Positions 17,860 to 26,684 of a stretch of 64,000 nt of DNA are shown in pieces. Location: positions 1 to 64,000 of the forward strand of contig JAWOKN010000011.1 of the NCBI GenBank assembly GCA_033854175.1. The letters are read 5' to 3'. A program made the position numbers and the translations under genes. Numbering within the stretch: the first letter of the stretch is position 1; each line of letters starts with the position of its first letter. Under the pieces are notes generated by a model that did not search any database, had not been told where the DNA came from, and worked only from the letters and a program-made list of their open reading frames with translations. The stretch is from DATKPE01 sp033854175 (lineage in GTDB: Bacteria > Bacteroidota > Ignavibacteria > UBA10030 > SZUA-254).

Positions 17860-18984
17860 TCATCGTACCTTAAACGTCGCTAAACTCAGAATCATGAGTA
17901 AGATCGCGATAATATAAAAGCGCGTCACAATTTTCGGTTCCGCCCAGCCGCACAATTCAAAATGATGGTGCAGCGGGGCCATTTTGAAGATTCTTCTTCC
18001 CTCTCCGTATTTCTTCCGTGTATACTTGAAATAAAAGCGTTGAAGAATCACGGAGACCGTTTCCATCAGGAACACGCCACCCAGGGTCGGAAGAAGCAAT
18101 TCTTTCTTCAGCAGCACGCATAATGTCCCGATCGCGCCGCCAAGGGCGAGCGAGCCCGTATCGCCCATGAAAACCTGGGCGGGGTACGCGTTAAACCAGA
18201 GAAACCCCATCGATGCACCGACGAGTGCGGCGCAATAAATGCTCAATTCACCGTTCCCCCGGAGATAGGGGATCGTAAGGTACTGGCTGAGATCCGGGCG
18301 GCCGGAAATGTAGCTGATCACCGCCAGTGTCAGACCGACAATCGCCACGGTTCCAGCGGCCAATCCGTCCAAGCCGTCGGTGAGGTTCACCGCATTACTT
18401 GTCGCGGCGATGACAAAAACCACCAGGGGAATATAGAACAGGCCAAAATCGATTTCCCTGTTTTTAAAGAACAGCATTGTTGTACTGGACTTCAATTTCC
18501 ATAAATCGACATCGAGAAATTGCGGGTAAAAGTAAATGACGGCACCAATCACGAGCCCGACAAAAATCTGACCCGACAATTTATATTCCTCGATAAGCCC
18601 TTTTGGTTTCTTTTTGACAACCTTCAGATAATCGTCAAGAAATCCGACCATACCGAGCGCCAGGGTGACAAAGAGGATCAGCACGATATATCCGTTCCTG
18701 AGGTCGGCCCAGAGAACCGACGGGATTAGGATTGCCAAAAGGACGATCAGTCCACCCATTGTCGGGGTACCGGCCTTGCTCAGATGCGTCTTCGGTGCTT
18801 CAAGCTTCGCCGACTCACCGATCTGGTGTCGTTTGAGGATGCGGATAATTTTCGGTCCGATCCAGAAGGCAATAATCAACGCCGTTACTGCCGCTGCGCC
18901 CACCCGAAATGTGATATACCGGAAGACGCCGAATCCCGGCGGATGAAGAGCGCGATTTATATAATCCAGCAGATAATAGAGCAT
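17860..18984 (-). CDS. mraY: Phospho-MurNAc-pentapeptide transferase MraY
   Basis: A polytopic membrane enzyme that joins phospho-MurNAc-pentapeptide to undecaprenyl phosphate, giving lipid I. Motifs: SKAGTPTMGGLIVLL near residue 70, the Mg-binding GFLDDYLKV near 115, NLTDGLDGLAAG near 200, FMGDTGSLALGG near 275 and MAPLHHHFELCGW near 335. 374 residues is slightly longer than usual (about 360). The ATG shares one base with the stop of the preceding secreted-protein gene (TAATG). Confidence 0.98.
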   Translation of the reverse strand: MLYYLLDYINRALHPPGFGVFRYITFRVGAAAVTALIIAFWIGPKIIRILKRHQIGESAKLEAPKTHLSKAGTPTMGGLIVLLAILIPSVLWADLRNGYIVLILFVTLALGMVGFLDDYLKVVKKKPKGLIEEYKLSGQIFVGLVIGAVIYFYPQFLDVDLWKLKSSTTMLFFKNREIDFGLFYIPLVVFVIAATSNAVNLTDGLDGLAAGTVAIVGLTLAVISYISGRPDLSQYLTIPYLRGNGELSIYCAALVGASMGFLWFNAYPAQVFMGDTGSLALGGAIGTLCVLLKKELLLPTLGGVFLMETVSVILQRFYFKYTRKKYGEGRRIFKMAPLHHHFELCGWAEPKIVTRFYIIAILLMILSLATFKVR

Positions 18985-19487
18985 TATTTCACCCGATGGA
19001 AAATCCGCTGCTCACTTCGTGTTGAGCCGTCCTTTTCATATTTCATCGTCACGAGCAGGACCAGTGTCGATCTGTTTTTCAGCTGCCACACATCCGTTTC
19101 AGTTGACCGTTCCTCAACGCCCGAGATTTTGAGCACATTCTTCTTATGAACAATAAGTTTCGTCCCCGTGCTTGTCCATTCACTTGAAATCCAGTGTTTC
19201 GCGAGCCGGAGTGTGTCTTCTGTAAAATCCTCCTTTTTCCCGAACACGCACACAAGCGGTGGAAGGGAAGTCGATTGTCTGTTTCCCTCCATCTTTACGG
19301 AAGCCACGAGAGAATCGGGATTCTGCGTTACCGTCATGACATACTTATCGACATGTTGGAACGCATCCGGGAGGTTTTTACTCTTCTTCAGATCAAGTTG
19401 CCACTTCCCGGAGAAGTCCGTTCTATGGGCTGTCTGGAATCCCAATGCGGCAGTGGCAGCCATGAGAAGGAACAGGATATGCTTCAC
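18984..19487 (-). CDS. Secreted protein of unknown function inserted in the dcw cluster
   Basis: I do not recognise a named family. The 167-residue product has a signal peptide (about residues 1-18, ending ALGFQ) and then a beta-rich domain starting DFSGKWQLDLKKSKNLPDAF. Openings of this FSGxWxLDxxKS type occur in small lipocalin-like secreted domains, so a small beta-barrel is a reasonable guess. It begins with GTG overlapping the murF stop by four bases and ends overlapping mraY, so it is translated with the cell-wall genes. An envelope role is inferred from this placement only. Confidence 0.75.
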   Translation of the reverse strand: MKHILFLLMAATAALGFQTAHRTDFSGKWQLDLKKSKNLPDAFQHVDKYVMTVTQNPDSLVASVKMEGNRQSTSLPPLVCVFGKKEDFTEDTLRLAKHWISSEWTSTGTKLIVHKKNVLKISGVEERSTETDVWQLKNRSTLVLLVTMKYEKDGSTRSEQRIFHRVK

Positions 19488-20875
19488 AGGGATTTTCCCC
19501 TCTTTCGTTCGATTAAAAACGTCACGACATCTTCCATCTTCGTCCCTCTGGACCCCTTCACGAGGAGCACATCACCTCTGGCGGCAAGTTCGAGGGCATA
19601 CTCGGCGAGAGAATTTTTTTGATCAAAGTGAAGATTGACGGCAATCTTCCCGGCGGACTCGTTGATTGTGCGCGCGAGATCGCCGAACGTCAGGAGATAC
19701 TCAAATCCAAGCCGTGCGACGGCCGTACCGACCTTCCGATGTTCGGATTCAGAAGCGCGACCGAGCTCGAGCATATCGCCGAGGATAACGATTTTCTTAC
19801 CGGGCGTCTTTATTTCCTGAACTGTCTGGAGCGCTCTGATTGTCGAATCGGCATTCGCATTATAGGTGTCATTCAGGATCACGATTCCACCGATCCGGTG
19901 GATTTCCATGCGTTTATCGACCGGGCGGAAGCTGCGGAGGGCGTTCTGAATATCACGAATGGGCACGTTGAACGAAAATCCGACAACCGCGGCCATGAGC
20001 GCATTGAGCGCATTATGACGGCCAGGGACGGATAACTGCACGTCGAACCCTTTTTTACCCCGAGCAGCAACTCCGAGCAAGGCCGCTCCCGCACCGTCAA
20101 ATCCGCGGATTGTCCCGCGGACACTTCCCCGCGACGAGAATCCATATCTGACCGTCGATCGGACACCCTTGGCCTGGCGCACGATACGCCGATCATCGCC
20201 ATTGACGAAAGCCGTTCCCCGGCTGTCGAGCGACCGGAAAAGGTCGCCTTCTTCATGCTCCACGCCATTGAGCGATCCGAAAAATTCCAGATGTTCATGT
20301 TCAATGGTTGTAACCAGGGCGTGTGTCGGGTGAACAATATTGCTCAGATACTTCACTTCCCCGAAGTGATTCGTACCAATTTCCACCACGGCAAGATCGT
20401 GTCGGGGCTTCACCCCGAACAATGTTGCCGGCACGCCGATATGATTATTCAAATTTCCCTGGGTCTGGTGCACGGAATACCTTTTCCGTAAAACCGTTCC
20501 GATCATCTCCTTCGTTGTCGTTTTTCCGTTGCTCCCCGCGATGGCGATAAACGGGATGGAAAATTTCATCCGGTACCTGTGTGCAAGTTCGCCGAGTGCC
20601 CGGGTCGTATCCTGCACGATAACGGCAGGCCGGTTCTGAAACCCATCACGCGGAGACTGATCATCCACGACAGCGCAAAGGGCACCTTTTGCATATGCCT
20701 CACGGACGAAGGCATGACCATCGATCTTTGTTCCGCGGAGGGCGACAAAAAGGGCCCCGGGTTTTATTGTCCTTGAGTCGGTTGACACCTGCGTAAACTT
20801 TTCCCCCTGTAGTGACGATATCTGTACCGCATCCGTGTGTCCGATACCGAGAAGATCTTCAAGTGTGACATTCAT
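19484..20875 (-). CDS. murF: UDP-MurNAc-tripeptide-D-Ala-D-Ala ligase MurF
   Basis: It attaches D-Ala-D-Ala to the UDP-MurNAc tripeptide, finishing the cytoplasmic precursor. The 463-residue protein shows STDSRTIKPGALFVAL near the N-terminus, the P-loop IAGSNGKTTTKEMIG near residue 113, NHIGVPATL, and LNDTYNANADSTIRAL near 330. Its ATG overlaps the murE stop by four bases. No ddl gene is present in this window. Confidence 0.97.
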   Translation of the reverse strand: MNVTLEDLLGIGHTDAVQISSLQGEKFTQVSTDSRTIKPGALFVALRGTKIDGHAFVREAYAKGALCAVVDDQSPRDGFQNRPAVIVQDTTRALGELAHRYRMKFSIPFIAIAGSNGKTTTKEMIGTVLRKRYSVHQTQGNLNNHIGVPATLFGVKPRHDLAVVEIGTNHFGEVKYLSNIVHPTHALVTTIEHEHLEFFGSLNGVEHEEGDLFRSLDSRGTAFVNGDDRRIVRQAKGVRSTVRYGFSSRGSVRGTIRGFDGAGAALLGVAARGKKGFDVQLSVPGRHNALNALMAAVVGFSFNVPIRDIQNALRSFRPVDKRMEIHRIGGIVILNDTYNANADSTIRALQTVQEIKTPGKKIVILGDMLELGRASESEHRKVGTAVARLGFEYLLTFGDLARTINESAGKIAVNLHFDQKNSLAEYALELAARGDVLLVKGSRGTKMEDVVTFLIERKRGKSL

Positions 20876-22428
20876 ACCTGCCGGCGAATAAACTTTTCAA
20901 CGACTTCGCGGTCGCTGAAGTGAACTTTGTTCGCACCAAGGATCTGGTACTCTTCGTGTCCTTTTCCCGCGATCAGCACCACATCTCCGGGTCGGGCCTT
21001 TTCAAGCGCAAAGAAAATTGCCCGTTCCCTGTCGATCTCGGTGAACATCGTCCTGTTCGGGACTGCGCCGGCCGCTGTTTCGCGGATAATCTGTTCAGGG
21101 TCTTCGCTCCGGGGATTATCGGAAGTAATAACCGTCACATCGCTGAGTTCCGTAGCAATCTTCGCCATTCTTGGCCGTTTTGTACGGTCGCGGTCACCGC
21201 CGCATCCAAAGACGGTAATGATGTTCTTGCCGGTTTTCTCCCTGAAGATTTCCGCAACTGCCGTGAGTGTTTTCTGGAGCGCGTCAGGTGTATGGGCGTA
21301 ATCAATAATGGCAGTCCACCCCTTGGGGCTGATAATCGGTTCGAAGCGTCCATTCACCCTATCGACAGATTCAATAGCCGTTTGTATCGATCTCTTCTCC
21401 AAGCCGAGCGCAATGCCGGTACCGAACGCTGCCAGAATATTGCTCACATTAAATCGTCCGATCAGAGGAGAGCGGATGAAGGTCGGTTCCCCCTGATGGT
21501 GAATTTCAATTATGGTCCCCTGGAGAGAGAGGGAAATTTCTCCGGTTGTAACATCGGCATTTCCGGTCATGGCATAGGTCAGGGTTTTTGCGCGTGTCTC
21601 ACGGAGGAATCTCGGCCCGTAGGGATCATCCAGATTGACGATCGCCCATGAGGAGGAGGACAAATCACGGAAAAGGATTGCCTTCGCCTGGAAATACTCT
21701 TCCATTGTCCTATGGTAGTCGAGGTGATCCTGTGTAAGGTTCGTAAATATGGCGACCCTGAAACCGATTCCGTCGACACGGTGCTGATGGAGGGCGTGTG
21801 ATGAAACCTCCATCGCAACGGAGCCGCACCCATGGTCAACCATACGGGCAAGAAGTTCGTTCAGTTCGAGTGATTCCGGGGTGGTATGGGTTGCGGTGAA
21901 CCGTTCTTTTCCGATAACGTATTCAATCGTTCCGATCAGGCCCGCCGCAGTGCCACGGGATTCCAGGACAGCCTTGACGAGAGCCGCGGTGGTCGTTTTA
22001 CCATTCGTCCCCGTCACCCCGACCACGGACAGATGACCCGCTGGATGGTTATAATAGTTCGCAGAGATCCGGGCAAGAGCGACGCGGCTGTCAGGTACAA
22101 CGATTTTTATCACGCCTGCGTGCAAGAAATATGAATCCGGGAGATAAGCGTCATTTTCCATCACGACAACCTTTGCGCCATTATGGACGGCCATATCGAT
22201 GAACCGGTGCCCGTCGGCATGGGTCCCGGGGATTGCGACGTACATATCACCGGAGCCGATCCTGCGGGAATCGTATCTGATGTGACTGATTTCGATATCG
22301 TTGGTCACCACCATCTGGCCATAGAGGCTTTGAAACATCTTCGTAACCCGGACACCATCGAGAAGTTTAGATAAAGTCATAGTTCCCGTGATACTCTCAG
22401 CTACAAGTTCCTTTTCGTTACTGTCCAT
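20872..22428 (-). CDS. murE: UDP-MurNAc-L-Ala-D-Glu:meso-diaminopimelate ligase MurE
   Basis: It adds the third peptide residue. The P-loop is GVTGTNGKTTTAALVK; the domain also has DSRRIGSGDMYVAIPG. The substrate-specificity motif reads DNPRSEDP near residue 435; DNPR is the form known for meso-diaminopimelate enzymes, so the wall is predicted to be DAP type. Length of 518 aa is slightly long; an in-frame ATG at 22380 would remove 16 residues, and neither start has a strong ribosome site. It lies 19 bases after ftsI. Confidence 0.97.
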   Translation of the reverse strand: MDSNEKELVAESITGTMTLSKLLDGVRVTKMFQSLYGQMVVTNDIEISHIRYDSRRIGSGDMYVAIPGTHADGHRFIDMAVHNGAKVVVMENDAYLPDSYFLHAGVIKIVVPDSRVALARISANYYNHPAGHLSVVGVTGTNGKTTTAALVKAVLESRGTAAGLIGTIEYVIGKERFTATHTTPESLELNELLARMVDHGCGSVAMEVSSHALHQHRVDGIGFRVAIFTNLTQDHLDYHRTMEEYFQAKAILFRDLSSSSWAIVNLDDPYGPRFLRETRAKTLTYAMTGNADVTTGEISLSLQGTIIEIHHQGEPTFIRSPLIGRFNVSNILAAFGTGIALGLEKRSIQTAIESVDRVNGRFEPIISPKGWTAIIDYAHTPDALQKTLTAVAEIFREKTGKNIITVFGCGGDRDRTKRPRMAKIATELSDVTVITSDNPRSEDPEQIIRETAAGAVPNRTMFTEIDRERAIFFALEKARPGDVVLIAGKGHEEYQILGANKVHFSDREVVEKFIRRQV

Positions 22429-22447
22429 CGATCGGTTTCTACACTCG

Positions 22448-24499
22448 TTAAAATGAAGCGGCGCTCCTGGGCTGACAGCTCAGGAAAATCCTCGTCCCCG
22501 GTTTCACCTTCTGGCCGCTTTCGGGCGACTGCTGAATGACGACGCCGGATCCTTTCACAACCGGTTCCAGCGAGAGCTTTTCGACCTTATTCACCGCATC
22601 CCGTATGCTCAATCCGCGGAGGTCCGGTAGAAGCGCATCATCAGGGCGTGAATTTTTTCCACCCGCAGGAACTGCATCCGAAGCCAGATCCCCGTGCACG
22701 CGCTGTGCGGGAGAATCACCGGCAGTGGTCTGCGCCACCATTTGCGGCGGGGCAAACAAATCCGAGGAGGAAAGCGCCTGCTGGACGATGGCCCTGAATA
22801 CGGGAGCGCTTGTTGTTCCTCCGTAGTAACTCGGGCCCTGGGGGTTATCCATCATGACCAGGCACACCAGCCTGGGATTCTCCACCGGAAGGAATCCGAC
22901 AAACGATGCGGTATAATTTCCCTCATATTGTCCTTCAAGAATTTTTCTCGATGTTCCCGTTTTACCCGCGATCCGGACGTTCGGAATTTTCGCGGATGAT
23001 CCCGTACCACTATCGACGACTGCTTCAAAAAAACCTGTCAAAACCTTTGCGGTCTGTTCGGAAATCACCTGCCGGATCCTCTGGGATTCACTCGTCTGGA
23101 TCGTCCGGCCATCCTCATTTATCACCCGTGTGCAGAGGTACGGTTTCATAAGGACACCACCATTGGCGACCGCGGCATACGCGGCGGCGATTTGGATCGG
23201 CGAGACGCTCACTTCATAACCGTACGCAATGGTGTTCAGTGTCGTTCCGGACCACTCCATCGGTTTTTTCAGCACGCCTGATGCCTCGCCGGGAAATTCA
23301 ATATTTGTCGGGATACCGAAACCATAATCGCGCGCGGTCTTGTATAATTTCTCACTGCCGATGATATCGCTGACTTTAGCCATGACAATATTACTCGAGA
23401 CCTCCATGGCCCGTTCGAACGTGATCCATCCCGACGGGTGAGCATCGGTGATTGTCCGCGGTTTTCCCCCGGCGACGGGGACAACATAGGAACCATTTTC
23501 CCCGAAAAATATCTTATCCGGTTTCACGAGATGATATTCCAGGGCGGCCGATGCGGTAACAATTTTAAAGACCGAACCGGGTTCGAAGAGGTCCGTCACA
23601 GCGCGGAGGCGCTGATCAGTCTGTGGATATTTCCCGAACAAATTCGGATCGACGGGGGGATACTGGGCGAGGGCGAGGACCTCCCCTGTCTGTGGCTGCA
23701 ACATCACGACGATCCCCCGATCCGCCTTATTCTGCACGACACCCTTTTTCAGTTCCTTCTCCGCGATCGCCTGCAACTGCATATCGATTGTAAGGACGAT
23801 ATTATTCCCGTTCACGGGTTCAACGCGGGGATAATCCGCTGATGGCCGGGCCCGGCCGAGTCCGTCGCGCTGAAACACCACATATCCATTCTCGCCGTGC
23901 AGTTCCTTTTCAAATTCAAGTTCAAGACCTGCGACGCCTGCGTTATCGATATTGGTGCATCCGATCAGCTGTCCGCCGACATTCCCGTTATAGTACAGGC
24001 GATTCGGTTCCTTTCTGATCACAAGACCGCCTAATTTCAACACATCTATCTTTTTTGCGGTCTCGACGTTGACCTGCCGTTCGAGCCAGACGAAACGGGA
24101 GTCCGACTCAAGTTTTCCGATATAATAGCTCTTTGATTTTTTAAAAACCCTTGAAAAGGCGGCCGCAATTCTCCGCGCGTCGTCGGCTGCGAGTTTAGGA
24201 TCGGCAGCGTACGACACGAACATGGAGTTTGAGGCGATCACATCCCCATGCCGGTCGTAGAGCGTTCCGCGGGCTGCGGGAAGTTCAATTCTCGACTGGT
24301 ACTGAGTCTGTGCCAGCTTATGATACTTGGCGCTCTCAACAATCTGAATTTGCACCAGACGCAGGCAAACGACCGCGAAGAAGAGCAGGAGTGCGACCTG
24401 CAGGATGCGGAGGCGGACACGTGCTGAACGGACCGGGTCGGTCTTCGTTTCCGGCGAAGGGGGATACTGATGCTGATCGTTGACGGTAGTCGATTTCAT
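22448..24499 (-). CDS. ftsI: Septal transpeptidase FtsI (class B PBP) with one PASTA domain
   Basis: It cross-links septal peptidoglycan. A membrane anchor lies at about residues 32-52, the dimerisation/pedestal domain follows, and the transpeptidase has all three active-site motifs: SVFK (Ser309), SSN (368-370) and KTGT (513-516). After a Pro/Ser-rich linker a single PASTA domain closes the protein (about 620-680, LPDLRGLSIRDAVNKVEKL). A PASTA tail is more like SpoVD/PBP2x than E. coli FtsI and is seen in several Bacteroidota-related lineages. The gene begins eight bases after ftsL. Confidence 0.96.
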   Translation of the reverse strand: MKSTTVNDQHQYPPSPETKTDPVRSARVRLRILQVALLLFFAVVCLRLVQIQIVESAKYHKLAQTQYQSRIELPAARGTLYDRHGDVIASNSMFVSYAADPKLAADDARRIAAAFSRVFKKSKSYYIGKLESDSRFVWLERQVNVETAKKIDVLKLGGLVIRKEPNRLYYNGNVGGQLIGCTNIDNAGVAGLELEFEKELHGENGYVVFQRDGLGRARPSADYPRVEPVNGNNIVLTIDMQLQAIAEKELKKGVVQNKADRGIVVMLQPQTGEVLALAQYPPVDPNLFGKYPQTDQRLRAVTDLFEPGSVFKIVTASAALEYHLVKPDKIFFGENGSYVVPVAGGKPRTITDAHPSGWITFERAMEVSSNIVMAKVSDIIGSEKLYKTARDYGFGIPTNIEFPGEASGVLKKPMEWSGTTLNTIAYGYEVSVSPIQIAAAYAAVANGGVLMKPYLCTRVINEDGRTIQTSESQRIRQVISEQTAKVLTGFFEAVVDSGTGSSAKIPNVRIAGKTGTSRKILEGQYEGNYTASFVGFLPVENPRLVCLVMMDNPQGPSYYGGTTSAPVFRAIVQQALSSSDLFAPPQMVAQTTAGDSPAQRVHGDLASDAVPAGGKNSRPDDALLPDLRGLSIRDAVNKVEKLSLEPVVKGSGVVIQQSPESGQKVKPGTRIFLSCQPRSAASF

Positions 24500-24507
24500 A
24501 CGGAATC

Positions 24508-24951
24508 TTAGTACTGTTCAAAGCGCTGGAGATCATCCGATGATACTTCAAACCACACCGGCTGCTGGGTCGGGTAGATCAGGCCAATCTTGCCGGCCTG
24601 TGTTGCGACCCGTTCCAGGCTCGCCTTGCGGTTAATATCCGCCCTGAGGAGATCGTTCGAACTCTGAAGTTTCTGATACTGATTTTCAAGGTCATTGACA
24701 TCGACGAGCAGTTTATTCACGGTAATCTTATTCCAGACATAAAAAACGATAAGCGCAGATACTGCACAAAGGAGTAAAATTCTGGATAATGGTGAACGCC
24801 GTCCTTTTCTGACGGGGCGGTTTCCGGTGACCGTAAAATCGTTGACTGCCTTGGGAGCTGCAATTTCACCGTTATAGATATACCGGCGTTCAGTGATCTC
24901 CGGGGAAACCGGAGGGCGGGTATCCAGCTCGGGGAGTGTCGTCTTTGCCAT
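24508..24951 (-). CDS. ftsL: FtsL-like division protein
   Basis: A 147-residue bitopic protein: a long polar N-terminal tail (about 80 residues), one membrane span (about residues 83-100) and a short extracytoplasmic coiled coil (VNDLENQYQKLQSSNDLLRA). FtsL proteins are poorly conserved, and the call rests on size, topology and place between rsmH and ftsI. The ATG shares one base with the rsmH stop (TAATG). Confidence 0.85.
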   Translation of the reverse strand: MAKTTLPELDTRPPVSPEITERRYIYNGEIAAPKAVNDFTVTGNRPVRKGRRSPLSRILLLCAVSALIVFYVWNKITVNKLLVDVNDLENQYQKLQSSNDLLRADINRKASLERVATQAGKIGLIYPTQQPVWFEVSSDDLQRFEQY

Positions 24952-25889
24952 TACAGACTCACCCTTTCTGCGGCCCGCAGTTTTGCACTCCGGGCGCGCG
25001 AATTGAGCGCAATTTCCGCCGGTTGCGCGGTCACCGGTTTTTTCGTCAAAATTCTTATTGCAGGCCGGACAACTGCATCGGGGATCAGCTTCGAACCCGA
25101 AGGGATGCGGGTCCTCGACTGCGACTGAAAGACCTCCTTGACGATCCGGTCTTCCAGTGAATGATAGGAAAGCACCACCAGGCGGCCGCCGGGTTTCAGA
25201 ACCGCAATTGCGGCCATCAGGCCGGCGCGAAGGTTATCAAGCTCGTTATTCACCTCGATGCGGATAGCCTGGAACACGCGGGCAAGGGTTTTCATGGAAT
25301 ACCGTCCACCGCACACCATCCTGATCACCCCTGCAAGTTCCGTTGTCGTCTCGATTGTTTTACGAGATCTCATTTCAACGATCTTCCTAGCAATTTTTCG
25401 TGCATTTCGTTCCTCACCATACTCCCTGAGGATTTCCGCCAGTCGTGGTTCTTCGTACGTATTGATAACGGTCGATGCGTCCCTGGTCTGTGTTTGATCC
25501 ATTCTCATATCAAGCCGGCCATTATTCTGATAGCTAAAACCTCTTGCCGCGATATCGAGCTGATGAGAAGACACTCCCAGGTCCATCAGAACCCCATCGA
25601 CAAGGGAGATCTTCAGCGCGGACAATCGGCTTTTGATATCCGCAAAATTATCATGTACAAGAACAACATTATCCCGGTATTTTCGCAACCGCTGTTCTGC
25701 CTCACGCAGGGCATCGGGATCCCGATCAAACCCGATCAGCGTCCCCCGCGGAAAAAACCGTTCTACAACAGATTCGGCATGTCCCCCGCCCCCAACTGTT
25801 CCGTCGACATACACGCAACCGGGCGAGGGCTGCAAATAGCGGAGAACTTCATTTTTAAGAACAGGAATGTGAAAATCATTTGTCACCAA
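24951..25889 (-). CDS. rsmH: 16S rRNA (cytosine-1402-N4)-methyltransferase RsmH
   Basis: An S-adenosylmethionine-dependent methyltransferase acting on C1402 of 16S rRNA. The 312-residue sequence has HIPVLKNEVLRYL at the start, the SAM-binding YVDGTVGGGGHAESVV, MDLGVSSHQLD, and the late VVLSYHSLEDRIVKEVF, all diagnostic. It lies 23 bases after mraZ, its usual place. Confidence 0.98.
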   Translation of the reverse strand: MVTNDFHIPVLKNEVLRYLQPSPGCVYVDGTVGGGGHAESVVERFFPRGTLIGFDRDPDALREAEQRLRKYRDNVVLVHDNFADIKSRLSALKISLVDGVLMDLGVSSHQLDIAARGFSYQNNGRLDMRMDQTQTRDASTVINTYEEPRLAEILREYGEERNARKIARKIVEMRSRKTIETTTELAGVIRMVCGGRYSMKTLARVFQAIRIEVNNELDNLRAGLMAAIAVLKPGGRLVVLSYHSLEDRIVKEVFQSQSRTRIPSGSKLIPDAVVRPAIRILTKKPVTAQPAEIALNSRARSAKLRAAERVSL

Positions 25890-25912
25890 GGTACATCGTA
25901 CGCATCATTCGG

Positions 25913-26353
25913 TTATTTCATGACCCGTTCAGCGATGGTTTCATACGAGTCGGGTTGTGCCTTCTTATAGTCGGCATAGACCTGCGGATTCCAGAGTTCG
26001 ATCTTTTCAAGTGTACCGATGATGCGCACTTCGTCCTGGATATTCGCATATTCCCTCAATTCCTGGGGGATCGAGAGGCGCGATTGACCGTCGAGACCGC
26101 TTTCCGAGGCCAGTTCCAGCATAGAACGGATAAACAGCCGGTGCTGGGGATCATAATTGGAAAGGCTGCGGAGGTTCGCCTCAAGTTTATTCCATTCGTC
26201 AACCGGGTAGACAAACAGGCATTTCTCGAAACCGCGTGTAATGACGAACGTATCGTTCGCCTCGGGCGAGACATATTTTTTGAGCTTCGCAGGAAGACTG
26301 ACTCTTCCTTTCTCGTCGACTGCGTACATGTATGAACCCTTGAACGATGACAT
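25913..26353 (-). CDS. mraZ: Transcriptional regulator MraZ
   Basis: An AbrB-like DNA-binding protein that controls the dcw cluster, usually as a repressor of its own promoter. The 146-residue protein has the two DxxxR repeats, DEKGR (about 14-18) and DGQSR (about 88-92), each in a half domain. It is the first gene of the cluster. GTGGGGA-type direct repeats of the kind MraZ binds lie 57-72 bases upstream of its start. Confidence 0.97.
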   Translation of the reverse strand: MSSFKGSYMYAVDEKGRVSLPAKLKKYVSPEANDTFVITRGFEKCLFVYPVDEWNKLEANLRSLSNYDPQHRLFIRSMLELASESGLDGQSRLSIPQELREYANIQDEVRIIGTLEKIELWNPQVYADYKKAQPDSYETIAERVMK

Positions 26354-26407
26354 AAGAAAATTATTCTGTTCCTAACACTATTTCCCGGGGAAATATTCAA
26401 TTTTTAC

Positions 26408-26425
26408 TTCCCCACTTTTCCCCAC
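26408..26425 (-). promoter_or_regulatory. MraZ-box-like direct repeats upstream of mraZ
   Basis: On the minus strand GTGGGG occurs twice exactly 10 bases apart (26420-26425 and 26410-26415), each followed by AA. Known MraZ operators are short GTGGG-type repeats with a 10-base period just before mraZ, so this is very probably the autoregulatory site. It lies just downstream of the likely promoter at 26437-26464. Confidence 0.75.
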
Positions 26426-26436
26426 CGTAGCATTCC

Positions 26437-26464
26437 AATTTAGTCTTTTCCTAATTAAAGTCAA
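26437..26464 (-). promoter_or_regulatory. Probable sigma-70 promoter of the dcw cluster
   Basis: TTGACT (26459-26464), a 16-base spacer and TAAATT (26437-26442) on the minus strand. The transcript would begin close to the MraZ-box repeats, so bound MraZ would block it. Confidence 0.5.
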
Positions 26465-26501
26465 GTTAAAATCCCAGAATTTTTACGGATTAATGCGAAA
26501 T

Positions 26502-26515
26502 GGAAAAGTGGGGAA
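26502..26515 (+). repeat. Inverted second copy of the MraZ-box core
   Basis: GGAAAAGTGGGGAA here is the exact reverse complement of 26408-26421. It lies about 40 bases upstream of the probable -35 of the dcw promoter, in opposite orientation to the first copy. Two facing sites could allow looping or act as upstream and downstream operators. Confidence 0.6.
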
Positions 26516-26684
26516 AGGTTAAAAAACGGAGATAGATGAAAAGCGCTTAAAACGTTAAATTTTTATCTGTTTTCATTTAGAATTTAAACTAATTTTGGAG
26601 CTTTTAACGGCGTGTTTCACATCACCAATAATTAAAAATTTCGTCCTGAATCCTTTTTACCACACCATACCACAGGTGTGGGGG

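Larger units (their letters stand above)
26354..26684. other. AT-rich regulatory region between mraZ and the phosphoesterase gene
   Basis: No gene is visible in these 331 bases. The half next to mraZ holds the MraZ-box repeats and promoter listed separately. A 14-base stretch of that box (26408-26421) recurs as an exact inverted copy at 26502-26515. The part from 26540 to 26650 is very AT-rich and may act as an upstream promoter element. A 7-bp stem (CCACACC / GGTGTGG, 26660-26681) stands at the end of the phosphoesterase gene. Confidence 0.6.
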
